Assembly: GCF_002878395.1 (NCBI RefSeq)
Contig: NC_061121.1
Span: 10,640,398 to 10,704,397 of the forward strand
From: Capsicum annuum
Lineage: Eukaryota > Streptophyta > Magnoliopsida > Solanales > Solanaceae
Length of the DNA stretch: 64,000 nt
Direction: 5' to 3'
Made by a program: the position numbers and the translations under genes. Shown one piece after another: positions 46,669 through 59,064 of this stretch (its first letter is position 1; each line of letters opens with the position of its first letter). Below the pieces are notes generated by a model, which saw nothing but the letters and a program-made list of their open reading frames with translations, made no database searches and had not been told where the DNA came from.

Positions 46669-47360
46669 AAAGCAAGCTAGAAAAGAAACATTGAAGGAAC
46701 AAGAAACAATAAATAATAATATCAACAAGACTATCACCAAGTAATACGACAAACGATAACACACTCTAAAACAAAACTAGAACTGTGACTACTAGCACAG
46801 ATAACATACACATTGTTGAACTAGAATGTTTAGAACCAAGTCTTGTCAGAGATAGTAACATACAACAATTCTGGAATGAAGCATTTTTAAGGCTTCCTGT
46901 TGTAATGTACGTACATATAAACGGATCGCAGACTGATGTGGACTGTATGATTTGTTTCTTGAATCTCAGGCCGTGAAAACACATCTGTCAAAGGACGGCA
47001 TAGAGGTTAGAATGTAAGAGCATTTTTACGATCTAGCAACTCGATATGCAGTCTTATCCTCTACCAATTCTATTGTGTAACATCCAGGGCCGGCCGATGG
47101 GTAAAGCAACTCAAGCGCGGTTTCTTTAGGTAAATAGGAAGTGCCGTTTTTAATACATAATTAGCGTAACAGTAGAATCTTACACCAAATCCCATCCCGA
47201 TACATAAATGAAAGCTATGATACGTAACAGACTGATACATAACTTGCCAACTAATTGAATATAAAAAAGGAAAATGACGGTACAATGCAATTAACGCAAT
47301 TCTGATTGGGATATGTCTCTTGAGTCCTAAAAATTAATGTCAGCTTCATAATTAAATTTT

Positions 47361-47770
47361 GAATTATCAAAAACAAGATCCTTTGATGAAAATTCTTCCA
47401 AATTCTCTCATCTATGTTTTCTTCTTCTGATTTCTTTATTTTGAATACGTTATGAACATCTCCATTCTGTTAAGATTTTACAGTGTTTGAATGAATAAAC
47501 TTCAATATAAACAATGCAAAAGTAATGAAATTGTTGTTGGAGAAAGTATTTCTTTTTTGAGATTGATTTCAAAAAACAATCCCCTTCGATGAATATTCCA
47601 AAAAATAAATTCTCTCATCTCTGTTTTCTTTTTCTGATTTCTTTATTTTGAATATGTTACGAACATCTCCATTTTGTTGAGATTTTACAGTGTTTGAATG
47701 AATAAACTTCAATATGAACAATATAAAAGTAATGAAATTATTGTTGGAGAAAGTGTTTCGTTCTTGAGTT
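47361..47770. repeat. Tandem duplication of ~200 bp
   Basis: Segments 47361-47561 and 47562-47770 share CTCTCATCTATG/CTCTCATCTCTG, GATTTCTTTATTTTGAATA, GATTTTACAGTGTTTGAATG and TTGTTGGAGAAAGT. Non-coding. Confidence 0.85.
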
Positions 47771-47929
47771 GATTTCGACAATCGAAATCAAATTTGGTAT
47801 TGATTAATCAAGAAAAAATAGACGCCAGATATGTGGTCAAAGAAAATTCATCGCCAATGATGATTCGGAATGAAAATGAAGTAAAGGTTTATGTTGAATT
47901 CAAGAATAATGTTTTCGAATTTGTAATGT

Positions 47930-49200
47930 AGCTCGAATGATGGTATATTGGTGTTGTAATATGATACATTACTACTTCTAACAATTCAATTGCATATGAA
48001 AAACGAATTTCATATGTTTTTTTAATATGATACATTAGTTTCATATGTTTCATAAGAGACGATTAGTAGAATAGTGTTGTTGGTTTATCCGATACATTTC
48101 TCATCGTATTTTTTAATATTGTATCATGTTTGTAAAACACACATGTTGATATTTTGTTTATGTATCATTTTCTGATATTGTATTTTTTTTGTTTGATACA
48201 TTTAGCTAGGGTTGTTTGTTGGTTGATGTTCTTTACTGTAGTAATATGATACATTACTGGTTATGACATTTTAGTGTACACAAAAACTAATATCATAGGG
48301 GACGATGAGTAGAATAATGTTATTGGTTATTATGATACATTAGTAATTACGATTTTTAATAATGAATTATATTTTTAAAACAAATATGTTGAAATTTTTT
48401 TGATGTTGAATATTCTGATATTTTAACTTATTTTCTGATACATATAGCTGTCCAATAACATATGATGATAAAATATGCATTTATACAGCTACGTGCTGAA
48501 ATAGCTTAATGAAAAATGTAGTTAGATTATGAAGGCATCTTGCTTGCTGATACATAAATTGTTGTGGAAGATATGGCCGTGAAGGTCACAAAAGATGCAT
48601 TTGTGACTTCTTACGTTACAGTGAGTGAAATATGTATACACTAATACATTACAAATGTAAAAAATACATAACTTTAATAAAACTTTGTACACACAGGTAT
48701 ATTAAGATTGTTACTGATATATCACAAATGATACTGATAAATTATCAAGTTTGAAAAAGTGACGTAATGATATATTTTATGATACATCATATATGATACA
48801 TTATATAATACATTTGTAAACTTCAATTTATGTTATCAATTGTATGATACATCATATATGGTACGTTATATGATAAATCTGTAAACAAGAATATAGATTG
48901 TTTAATTAGTAGAATCTGATACATTCTAGTTTTTGAATTTATAAGCTTAGCATTATTGTTTTGCTTGTGGTTGCTGATACATACACTTATATGTGATTTA
49001 CGATGCAGAGATGAATACCTATGTGATATATTACGTGATATGATACATTACTAAAAATTGTATTAGAACTTATGATACATTAGTATGATATATTACATTG
49101 TGTAAAGAAATGTACCTAGTATATTTCATTTAAGACCTAGAACATTTTGATGTATTATAGAATTTAATTTTATAATTTATTACATATCAATGTAAGTGAT
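47930..49200. repeat. Region rich in TGATACATTA-type motifs
   Basis: GATACAT/GATACATTA and its complement recur dozens of times at irregular spacing (for example 47961, 48026, 48098, 48249, 48333, 48792, 48805, 48846, 48920, 49040, 49074). More copies occur at 50590-50880 as TGTATCA. It is not a clean tandem repeat and no coding sequence was found. Confidence 0.7.
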
Positions 49201-50419
49201 GCAAAAAAGATAAACAAATGATGAGTGAAACATTCAATAACTATACTTAATCAAAAAATTTCATAACTTCTTTTTTTAATCAAAAAATTTCATAACTTCT
49301 TTCTCCAAAAAATAATTGCATATAACTTAAAACGATAATTCGGATCGCTCAGATACTACTGTTCACAAGAAAGATGTCAGAAACTTTGTAACTACTCTAA
49401 GGCAACAATAATTGATTCGTCAGTCAGTGAATTTGGCCTTAGTCTTGGTGGGTCTTCATTGTCGTTAGCATATCCTTTTCTACCGTTGGCGACTCCATAG
49501 ATTCATAAGAGTGTTACGTATCTCTTCCGATTATATTATGCATTAAAATTAGATGAAAAAAACAAAAGTCCATCACCAAGAAACTCAGCAAAACTTACTA
49601 TGAAAACTCCACTGTCCCTGAACATAAATGTATCTTGAGTTATTTAGTACAGTAAGAAAAGAACAAAACAAAACAAAATGACAGACCGAGTAAATTAGAA
49701 ACTTATAACAACCATCAGTGACCAGACTAGAACTTAAATTACCAAGATATCAAGGAAATTCCTTATCAAGATGGAGTGTTTTTCTCTTTTCATCAATTCA
49801 TTTGACAAACTTGGCACACGTTGTTTGGCTATATGTTGCAAGAAGGAAGAAGGAATAATGAGAAAATTTCAATAAAATTGAATTACAGATCTCTATTGCA
49901 AAAACTGTCTGGAGATGTTAAGAAAGTGAAAAGGTGTGATATACTATGACTTTCTGCTTCTTTAAGCTTATAATAAAGCTGCACAAGTCTAGTGTCTCCT
50001 TTTACTGTATAAATGCATAAATTAGTATTCTTTCTCTTTCTAGCTCAATGACTACTATAGACTGTGAATATGAATGAATCTCTTTCAGGAGAGTTAAAAC
50101 GATAAAATTCAACGAGTGGTAAAGAACAAATCATAACTTCTAGCACGATCAATAACTTTACTCTTAACTACAACAATGATGTTGTTTGATTACCTTACAG
50201 AAGCGGTACTTCCTTACACCTGCACCAAAGATGACATACTTCACCACCTTATTTCCATCAATCTCTTGCTTATTTCATATAAAAGTTACTCGAGGCCAAC
50301 ATACAGAGACCACATTGCCATACATTATGTAACCACACTGAAAAGCATCAAGATTGCTATACTAGGTATCAAAAATGCAACTCAACACTGAATAATACTG
50401 GTACTCATCTTTCATACCA
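49201..50419. other. Intergenic sequence with a small tandem repeat
   Basis: A 30-bp segment (AATCAAAAAATTTCATAACTTC) is duplicated at 49248-49303. The minus strand near 50160-50340 has short open stretches that could be decayed exons of the gene called at 50420-51279, but without support. Confidence 0.35.
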
Positions 50420-51279
50420 TTTTAGATCGAAGTTTTTCCTTGTAAGGTCTATCCACTCCAGTGACTCGCAAAAAATTTGCATATAATGGTTCATCAAGAA
50501 CTTTCATGTCATCTCTCTGTAATACAAGAAATTACTCCTATGCCAAAGGAAAAGTATCACGGTATAACAGAAAGTATGCAATGACTAATTGACCTTAGAT
50601 TTATGTATCATAATTAGTATATTAAATGTATCAGGACAAAATGATAGCCAAAATCAAAAATAAGATATCTTATGTCTCAGAAAGCATGAAAAGACTAATT
50701 GACCTTATATTTATGTATCATAATCTATATTGTAAGTGTGTCAGGTATAAATATTAACCAATATCACAAATTTGTTATCTTATGTATTAGAAAGCTTGTA
50801 AAAGTTAATTGACCTTAAATCCATGTATCAGATATAGTATATTGAATGCATCAGGTATGTAAAGGACAAAAATCACATGTAAATCTTAATATGTATCAGA
50901 ACATGTCGCTAAAATAATAAAAATTCATAACCCGTCACTTAAAATCACAAAAAATTGCATCGCTAAAATAACAATAACTTGTTTTGGAGAAATTCATCGA
51001 TCAAATACATAAATAACATACCTTTGGTAATGGGTCTCTTTTCACAACTTTCTTTCTTTTTCCCTTAGAAATAACAACAACACGCTTCTTCCCTTTAGCA
51101 CTAGCAGCATCCCGTAACTTCTTCATGATTGTAGGATCTTTCCGATATTTAGATCTCTTTTTATGAAAACCAACGTCTTTATAATTGAAGTTACCAAAAA
51201 CAAACCCAGATATATCAATTTTATTATAAGTTGACTGCAATTGAGTAAGCCCCAAACTAAAAGAGGGTCCTGACTCCAT
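50420..51279 (-). CDS. Unrecognised protein, two N-terminal exons (partial model)
   Basis: Exon 51279-51022 starts MESGPSFSLGLTQLQ and contains a very basic stretch (SAKGKKRVVVISKGKRKKVV), ending LPK at a GTATGT donor. After an AG acceptor, exon 50518-50420 continues RDDMKVLDEPLYANFLRV and PYKEKLRSKM and ends at a GTATGA donor. The two join in frame to about 119 residues. No further exon or stop could be assigned with confidence. The FSLGLTQ motif and the basic region recall proteins carried by Mutator-like elements with Ulp1-type peptidases in Solanaceae, but no catalytic domain is visible, so this is only a suggestion. It may be a transposon gene remnant. Confidence 0.4.
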
Positions 51280-52241
51280 TAATGTTGTTATAATGTTTAA
51301 AGAACATAAAATTGAAAAAGAATTTCTTAAATTTCTAAACTAATAAACAAAATCATCAACTAGAAACAAACTAACCTCCAATTAATTTTGAATAATTAAG
51401 TTAATGGAGTAATTGTAATGGAGGATAACTGTTGTTGCTTCAAGATCAGATTTTGGAATAATCTTCGGCACTAATGCCGTAATTTTAGGCTACAAATCAA
51501 TAGTTGGGTATTGTGTTGAGCTGTAGGTTATAATGTATCAGCTTAAGCGCGTGTGTTTACTATTAGAATGGATTTTTATAATATGTTTAGTAGGATGGTA
51601 TTTAAAGTAATTTATTTAACGAATGTTCAGTACTTTAAAAGTACTCCCTTATTATTGATTCTACTTCACACAATTTAACTTGACATATTTATTTTAAAAA
51701 AAAATTAATAACATAATTATTTTACTAAAATATCCTTATTAAATAATATTTAAATTATTTTTTGAAACTAATTTGATGACAACACAATAAATGTAAAGGA
51801 TAAAATTAAAAAAAAAAAGTTATCTTTTCTTGATATGTCACAATGACAATTAAAAATTGAAATTCAATTAGAAAATTAAGGTAAGATTATTTTTAGTTAA
51901 AAAAGGTAAGACAATTTTCTTGAGAGAAATTGACGTGACTTTAAGTTTTGAGCACATATCTTTTGCTTTTAGATTATTTATTAGTACTTGTTTACAACTC
52001 ATACTTCATTTTCATTTATCCAAGTATTGTTTAAGCTATAAGATCTGAAGAATGCAATAGAGTTAAGATATTCCATATTCTTTTGATTTCTTCTCACATT
52101 TCAAATATTACAACAGTTTAAAGGGACTGAATGTTAATTTTGATATTAAGTTTTCAACTTGTTAAATCTTATCTAATTTTTGGTCAAACATTTGTTATTT
52201 TTAAATATTTTTATTTTGTAGGTGTATTTTGTTTGTAATTG
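51280..52241. other. AT-rich intergenic sequence
   Basis: Putative 5' flank of the gene model above, then AT-rich sequence with a Stowaway-like start (AGTACTCCCTTATTATTGATTC near 51648) but no matching right end. Confidence 0.5.
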
Positions 52242-52747
52242 TTAGAACTTACATTATACAACAACAATAGACCCAGTGTATTCCCACAGAGTGGGGTCTG
52301 GAGAGGGTAAAATGTACGCAGTCCATATCGCTAACTCCGAGAAAATAGAGAAGTTGTTTCCAATAGACCCCCGACTCAAGATATAGAACAATATACCAAG
52401 GTAGCATAACAAAAATCAAAGGTAAGAAATAGTAACACTAGATATCCGAGAAAAGAAAATAAGAGAAAAACGAACAAACAAAGTAAGAAATAAGGAAAAC
52501 GAATACCCATGTAGTAGTAAAACACACTCACCGATCTAAGACACCTACCACACCCAACTCTCCTAAAACCTAACCATAACCGACCCACTCACACTAGTCT
52601 TCTACCCTAATCTGTGGCCTCCACACCTTCCTGTCTATGATTATGTCCTCAGTAAGCTGAAACAGCTTCATGTCATGCCTAATCACCTCCCTCCAGTATT
52701 TCTTTGCCTACCTCTACTCTTTCTGAAGCCATCCAAAGCTAGCCTTT

Positions 52748-53970
52748 TGTTGGGTTCAAAATCGAGAGGGCGTCATACGGAAGCTTAACGTTTGCAAACT
52801 AATATTGTGATAATTCAGATGACAAATAAAATATACTAAAAACATTATATTATTGATATATTTGGTCAAACAACCTAATATGAAAAACGAATATTGAAAA
52901 ACATACAATCTATTGGGAGAAAATCTTCCCCTAAACAAAGACTCTTAAATGACTACATTGTGGATGCTATTATATTATGGTATGAGAAGGGGGTCTTCTA
53001 TTTATAGATGTACAAAATCTTTCCTCTAAGAAAGAGGTTTGCCAAATATGGAAAAATTTTATATTTTCCTTTAAGGAAAAGTAAAAGTATTTATGGTTAC
53101 TTTTATTTTCCTTACAAGAAAAAGTAAAACTTAAATTTGGTAAGAAAATCGGGGCAAAAATCCTAACAAATCTCCCCTTTTTGGCTTGATTTTCTTGACT
53201 TGATCCGCCTTCTTCATGTTATGTGCATAATTTTGGTTCTTCACATAATCTTCATGTATCTCTGCTGTTTGTCGTGCTTAAAAATTGAGCCCTTTTGGGT
53301 TAAAAATATATTATCCCTTTTGGGTTAAAAATATTGGAGCCCTAAATAGGGTTAAAAGAGAGCTTTATTTTCAAAGATGTAACAACAGGATTGTTGAAAA
53401 TATGATTGAAATATCTTCTCCACATGTAGTTGGACAAAATCTTCATTATCATCCAATTGATTGCAAATTGATTAGAACTGCCTTGGACTTGTCTTCAACC
53501 TCGCTTTACCAAACCACTGGATCTTTGAACCATAGGCTCTGATACCACTTGTTGGGTTCGAAATCGAGAGGCCATCATGCGGAAGCTTAAAGTTTGCAAA
53601 CTAATATGGTGATAATTTAGATGACAAATAAAATATACTAAAAACATTATATTATTGATATATTTGGTCAAACGACCTAATATGAAAAACGAATATTGAA
53701 AAACATACAATCTATTGGGAGAAAATCTCCTCCTAAACAAAGACTCTTAAACGACTACATTATGGATGCTATTATATTATGGTATGAGAAGGAGTCTTTT
53801 ATTTATAGATGTACAAAACCTTTCATCCAAAAAAGAGGTTTGCCAAATATGGAAAAAAAATTATATTTTCCTTTAAGGAAAAGTAAAAGTATTTATGGTT
53901 ACTTTTATTTTCCTTACAAGAAAAAGTAAAACTTAAATTTGATAAGAAAATTGGGGAAAAAATCCTAACA
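52748..53970 (-). mobile_element. Small non-autonomous LTR retrotransposon (TRIM/LARD-like)
   Basis: LTRs 52748-53168 and 53550-53970, both 421 bp and nearly identical (TGTTGGGTTC...AATCCTAACA). The internal region is 381 bp, without coding sequence, and ends in GGCTCTGATACCACTTG, the complement of a tRNA-Met(i) primer-binding site. Flanked by CCTTT at 52743-52747 and 53971-53975. LTR similarity implies a young insertion. Confidence 0.95.
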
Positions 53971-55972
53971 CCTTTTGCACCTCCGAACTGGGGCATCCGT
54001 GCCCCTCTTCATCACATGCCCAGACCATCTCAACCTTCCTTCTCGCATCTTATCCTCCACTGAAGCCACTCCCACCTTCTCCTGGATAGTCTCATTTCGA
54101 ACTTTATCCCCTCTAGTCAGGCCACACATCCAATGCAATATTATCATTTCCGCCACCTTCAATCTTTGAATATGTGAGTTCTTGACTGGCTAACACTCTG
54201 CTCCATACAACATGACCGGACGGACTGCCACTCTGTAGAATTTGCCTTTAAGCTTAAGGGGCACTTTCTTATCACACAACACTCCCGAGGCTAGCCTCCA
54301 TTTTATCTAGCCTGCTCCAATATGTTTAGAGACATCCTCATCAATCTCGTCATTCCCCTGAATCACAGACCCAAGATACTTAAAACTACCCTTCTTACAA
54401 ACATCTTGGGAATCCAACCTCACCACCACATTGTCCTCCATACTCAAGTCACTAAACTTGCATTCCAAATACTCTGTCTTGGACCTACTCAACCTGAAAC
54501 CCTTAGATTCAAGGGTTTGCCTCCACACCTCCAGTTTCTCATTCACACCCCTTCGCGTCTCGTCAATCAGCACTACATCATCTATAAATAACATACACCA
54601 CGGCACCTCACCTTGAATCCTCCGCGTCAACACGTCCAATACCAACATAAAAAGGAACGGACTAAGAGTCGACCCCTGATGCAAACCAGTCTCGACTGAA
54701 AAATGCCCTGAGTCTCCTCCCACCGTTCGTACTCGAGTCTTACCTCCCTCGTATATGTCCTTAATAGCTCTGATATATGTCACTGGAACTCCTCTTGCCT
54801 CTAAGCAACTCCAAAGCACCTCCTTAGGTACTCTGTCATACGTTTTCTCCAGATCGATGAAAACTATATGCAAATCCCTTTTTCTCTCCCTATACTGCTC
54901 CACCAATCTTCTCACCAGGTGGATTGCCTCTGTCGTCGAGCGACCAGGCATAAAACCAAACTGATTCTCCGAAATAGAAATGACCTTTCTCAATCTCTGT
55001 TCAACCACTCTCTCTTAAATCTTCATAGTGTGACTCAATAGCTTAATACCCTTATAATTGTTGCAACTCTGAACGTCACCCTTGTTTTTGTATAACAGAA
55101 TCATCGTACTTCATCTCCAACCCTCAAATATCCTTGCAGTCTTGAAAATGATGTTGAACAAATCTGTCAACCATCTCAAGCCTGCCCCACCAGCATACTT
55201 CCAAAAATCCACGGGAATCTCGTTAGGCCCCATCGCCTTACCTCTACGCATCCTACGAATAGCCTCTTTAACCTCCTCCACCTTGAAACGTCTACAATAA
55301 TAGAAAACTCAGCTCTCCTTCGAGTGCTCCAACTCCCCTAGCACGATGCCTCTGTCCCTATCCTCATTTAAAAGTCTACAAAAGCACTCCTGCCATCTCT
55401 TCTTAATTTGAACATCCTCCACCAAAACTCTACCGTCTTCCCCCTTAATGCACTTCACTAGATTGAGGTCACGACCCTTCCTCTCCCTAGCCTTAGCAAG
55501 CCTATATAACCTTTTTTTCCCCTTTCTCCTCTAACCCCGCATACAAGCTCTCAAAAACTGTTGTCTTAGCAGCCGTAACTGCTAGCTTATCCTCTTTCCT
55601 AACAACTTTGTAGACCTCCCTATTTACTCGCTTCTCCTCTTCCTAATTACTTTTAACCAACTTAACATACACTCCCTTCTTAAACTCCACTTTCTTCTTA
55701 ACTTCATTATTCCACCACCAATCACCCTTATGCCGACCTGCCCGACCCCTCGAAACCCCCAACACCTCTTTAGCCGCCTCCCTGATGCAGCTGACTACCT
55801 TGTCCCACATAACATCCACGTCCCCTCTACACTCCCACACCCCCATTCCCGCTACCTTCTCCCCTATCTCCAGCACACTAACTGACGTCAAGCCACCTCA
55901 CTTAATTTTGGGTCGACCCTCTCCTGTCCTACTCTTCTTGCTCTTCTTGATAAACAAGTCCATAACCAGAAG

Positions 55973-58336
55973 TAGGGGTGTACAAATCGAACCGTTAAGT
56001 CCAACCGAACCGATGAATCAAGCCAAACCAAGGAAAAAAACCGACTTATGGTTTGGTTTGATTGGTTTGGTGTTAAAAAAAACGATCATTCTTGGTTTGG
56101 TTTGGTATTAGCAAAAATAAAATCAAACCGAACCTAAACCGAACCGACATAATACATATATAATTTTAATTTTTTATACGTAAAAGAATATTACTTATAA
56201 TCTACTTTCTAATTACTTTTATAACTTTTTTATATTCAGAAAATAGATATATATTCTTGGGCCTTTAGTGATAATATTTAGGGAACAGGACATGAACTGA
56301 CCATTTTAAAAACAAATGGCCCACACTATGGAAATATGGACAATTGGAGCCAGTCGGCCCAATTTATTTCCTTTTTTTAGCCACTTAGCCCAAAACCACT
56401 CTCCTTACACAATTAAGGAAATTAAATGTTCTTTATAGTTGTTACTCTTAAATCACTTTTCTTTTCTAAATATACTTTCTCAAATCTTCTTTTTCCTCCT
56501 CTATTATGCATCGATCAATCTACTGTATTTTATGATCAATATCAAAAATTGATTTGTTGTTTCTTGCATTGGAGCATTGAAAACTATGGACATGAAGCAA
56601 AAAATAGGAACTAAAGGAAGGTTAAAATTAACGGGTAAAGTGGTCAATTTTGACCTCAAATTTGTTGTTAATGATGATTATTTTACAGAATCATTACATA
56701 CAGGTTTGGACTTGAAGCAATGTCATAGTTCTTTAAACTTGAAGAAGAAAAAAATAAAATAATGAGGTCTCAAGGTAAGAGAAAAGTCATGTCTTGGTCC
56801 ATGTTCTTCTTAGAGACTGATTCAATCACGGTGAGTCGAAGATGTTCTTCTTAGAGGCTGACTCAATCACGGTGAGTAGGAGATGTTTTGATGCATGTAA
56901 AGATAAAAAAAATGCCAATAGATACTCTTTTATACTAGATTGATATACATTTTTTAAAAGAGAGAAGGGGAACCTTTGCATGCACATACAGTCTCTATAC
57001 CCAATTGATACTCTTTTATACCAGTTTGATACACTTTTATACCACATTGATACATTTTTTTTTTTTAAAAGAAGGTGAACCTATGGATGCATATACAGTC
57101 TTTATACCCATTTAATACATTTTTATGTCACATTGATACACTTTTATACTACATTGATATACTTTTAAAAAAAGGGAGAGGGAATTCTTTGCATGCACAT
57201 GCAATCCCTATACTCAGTTGATACTCTTTTATACCACATTGATACACTTAAATTCAACATCAGATATCCACTGACCTCCGTATTTTATCATTATTGAAAC
57301 TAAAAATGAAGTTGAAGCCATTATTTTGTATCAATTTTGAGAAAATTTACAATGGGAAAAATTATTGGAAGCTAATTGAATGCAGATTTTATATAAAATT
57401 TATGGAATAAGAAAGATTAATTGAAGTATCGAAAAAGGTAAAAGAATGGAGGTGTGGGAGTTTGAATGGAAAGGAAATTGTGAATGAAAAGGAAAGAAAG
57501 AAAGAGAAAGTTACTTTAAGGACATTTTTTATTATGTTTAAGCGTATGACAGTGAAGGTTAGACTGTGAAATTAGTTTGTGGCTATTTATAGGGTATTTA
57601 ATTTTGAGTGTTATTTTTATGATATTATTTTAGTTTTAGGTGCTATTGCTGTCCTTTTTCCTAATATTTATCCATTAGTAACAGATTAATACAAAACCCA
57701 ATATTAATATAAAAACCTATAACTCTTCAATTTCTTCACTTTACATTTTACTTTCCAAGTTTTCAGAGAGTTCTCATTATTTCCTCATCTTACTTTCATC
57801 TTACTTTTCTCATTCTCCTCATTCGTCAAGTTTTGATTTAGGTTTGTTTCTCTTCTTTCTCTTTTTTCTTGTGGAATTATGTTATAGTTAATTATTTTAT
57901 GGAGTTAAATTTTTAATAAGTTGTCTCCAATTCTTCATTCTTCGTTATGCTTACATTTTATGTGAAGGAAACTTTCAGACAAGCTATTGTGACTAGTGAC
58001 TTACAAATTGAACCACTGAATATCCACATAATATTACTTTGAGAGATAGTAGTTTAAACGTCTTAGTAATTTGCCAACTTAATTTTAATTGGAACTACCT
58101 ATTATTATTTTTTTTAATCTTTTTAGTGAAAAAATTTAATTTTTTCTTCAATCACATTATAATTGTAAAAAAAACCCGAGAAAAAAACTGAAAAATCAAA
58201 AAAACCAAAAAAAATCGAAATATAAAAACCGATTGTATATTGGTTTGATTTGGTTTATAGATTTAGAAAACCGACATTGTTGGTTTGGTTATATTTTAAT
58301 GAGAAACCGAATCAACCCGACTTATGTACACCCCTA
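55973..58336. mobile_element. Large non-autonomous hAT-type transposon
   Basis: Perfect 12-bp terminal inverted repeats TAGGGGTGTACA / TGTACACCCCTA and a perfect 8-bp duplication ACCAGAAG (55965-55972 and 58337-58344). Sub-terminal regions are full of GGTTTGGTTTGG / AACCGAACC motifs in inverted orientation. No transposase frame was recognised in its 2364 bp. Short frames at 56426-56762 have no known family. Inserted next to the 5' end of the RTE LINE. Confidence 0.92.
56925..57260 (+). repeat. Repeats of a TTGATACACTTTTATACCACA-like motif
   Basis: TTGATAC(A/T)CTTTTATACCA recurs near 56940, 57004, 57025, 57050, 57130, 57148 and 57218, together with GCATGCACATACAGTC-like blocks. These are larger units inside the hAT element. 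Confidence 0.75.
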
Positions 58337-58634
58337 ACCAGAAGTTAGAACTTACATTATCAATTGAAAAAAAAAATATTATTAACAGACCTGACTATAA
58401 AAAAATTACTCACACAAAAGCTAAAAGAATTAACTTTAAAATAAATTATATTAATTTTGTAAGGCCTCAAATTAGTTTATAGCTTTAGGCCACAAATTTT
58501 CTTAAGCTGCCTCTGATAACATCTTGTTTATACAACCACATTATCAATATCTTGCACCTGTAGCCTTGTGCCAATTTTGAGCAGGCTATCATTGTAAAAT
58601 TGTAGTTTTACATTATTTGTATACTCCACAATAT

Positions 58635-58712
58635 ATCGACATTTCTATCCGTACAAGGAAAGAGGCAAGGTTTGCGTACTAGTTACTCTCCGGATCCCAC
58701 TTCCCATGATAA
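58635..58712 (+). repeat. Partial Au/SolS SINE
   Basis: GGCAAGGTTTGCGTACTAGT and CTCTCCGGATCCCACTT match the SINE middle. The head and tail are missing. Confidence 0.55.
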
Positions 58713-58950
58713 ATATGCACTTTTTTCATTCATAATTTATCTTCTTTTCTTTTTTGTGTGTGTGGGGGTGGGAGGGGGGCACAAGTTCTATAGCAATTTA
58801 AAAGTTGCTATTTTATTCCAGACAAGTATATTTACTATGTTAAGGTCAATTGTTTTTAAGTTGCATAGGTTCTCTCAAAGCATAAATGATTTGTGCTAAG
58901 AAAGTTTTTCTGGTGATAATTATATTTTTAATCTGAGATAACACTATCAT

Positions 58951-59064
58951 CACAACAATATATTCAGTAAAATTTCACAAGTGAGATGTAAGGAGGGTAA
59001 AGTGTGTGCAGACCTTACCACTATTCCGGAAGGTAGAGAGGCTGTTTCCAAAAGACCCTCGGTA
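58951..59064 (-). repeat. Au/SolS-type SINE
   Basis: Minus-strand copy: CACAACAATATATTCAGTAA tail, GTGTGCAGACCTTACCACT middle, GGCTGTTTCCAAAAGACCCT head. Confidence 0.8.

Larger units (their letters stand above)
35196..47017 (+). pseudogene. HISN4: HISN4 pseudogene: imidazole glycerol phosphate synthase HisH-HisF
   Basis: Intact HISN4 is a plastid HisH-HisF fusion that makes imidazole glycerol phosphate and AICAR in histidine synthesis. Exon-like blocks, with introns kept: 35196-35278, 36514-36600, 37357-37460, 37967-38136, 38254-38371, 43109-43164, ~43240-43289, 43379-43477, 44424-44480, ~44507-44569, 44677-44758, 44921-44998, 45102-45155, 45419-45507, 45893-45933, 46079-46199, 46331-46497, 46970-47017. 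HisH Cys (VVCLGLQLLF) and His/Glu (VQFHPEKS), and HisF Asp residues ([18 protein letters not shown]), survive. Damage: GVHGVGA replaces the GVGAF loop region; KDGADE is lost after ARQYY; about twelve residues including GSDA are lost between EYFRSGA and AEEYLKSG; a 4-bp GTCC duplication near 46107 shifts frame after GGREGR; the first (leader) exon was not found. A copia element, L1 pieces, plastid DNA and a foldback element sit in its introns. It is a decayed genomic duplicate, not a retrocopy. Confidence 0.88.
52259..58344 (-). mobile_element. RTE-type LINE (copy 2) with two later elements nested in it
   Basis: RTE sequence occupies 52259-52747, 53971-55972 and the last bases to 58344. The minus strand encodes KKSKKSRTGEGRPK and GDWWWNNEVKKKVEFKKGVY (55.65-55.93 kb), then reverse transcriptase: [46 protein letters not shown] and [11 protein letters not shown], where the catalytic FADD has become FIDD. 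The C-terminal part has [19 protein letters not shown]. It ends in the SINE-like tail at 52259-52382. The flanking TTAGAACTTACATTAT occurs at 52242-52257 and 58345-58360, a perfect 16-bp duplication (17 with the preceding G). The active-site Ala-to-Ile change, stops and 5' truncation make it dead. Confidence 0.92.

Noticed and set aside
35196..47017. Functional HISN4 gene
   Set aside because: Missing conserved blocks, a frameshift, no leader exon and large insertions close to splice sites.
55785..56111. 108-codon plus-strand frame
   Set aside because: Spans the junction between the RTE LINE (antisense) and the hAT end. No real gene.
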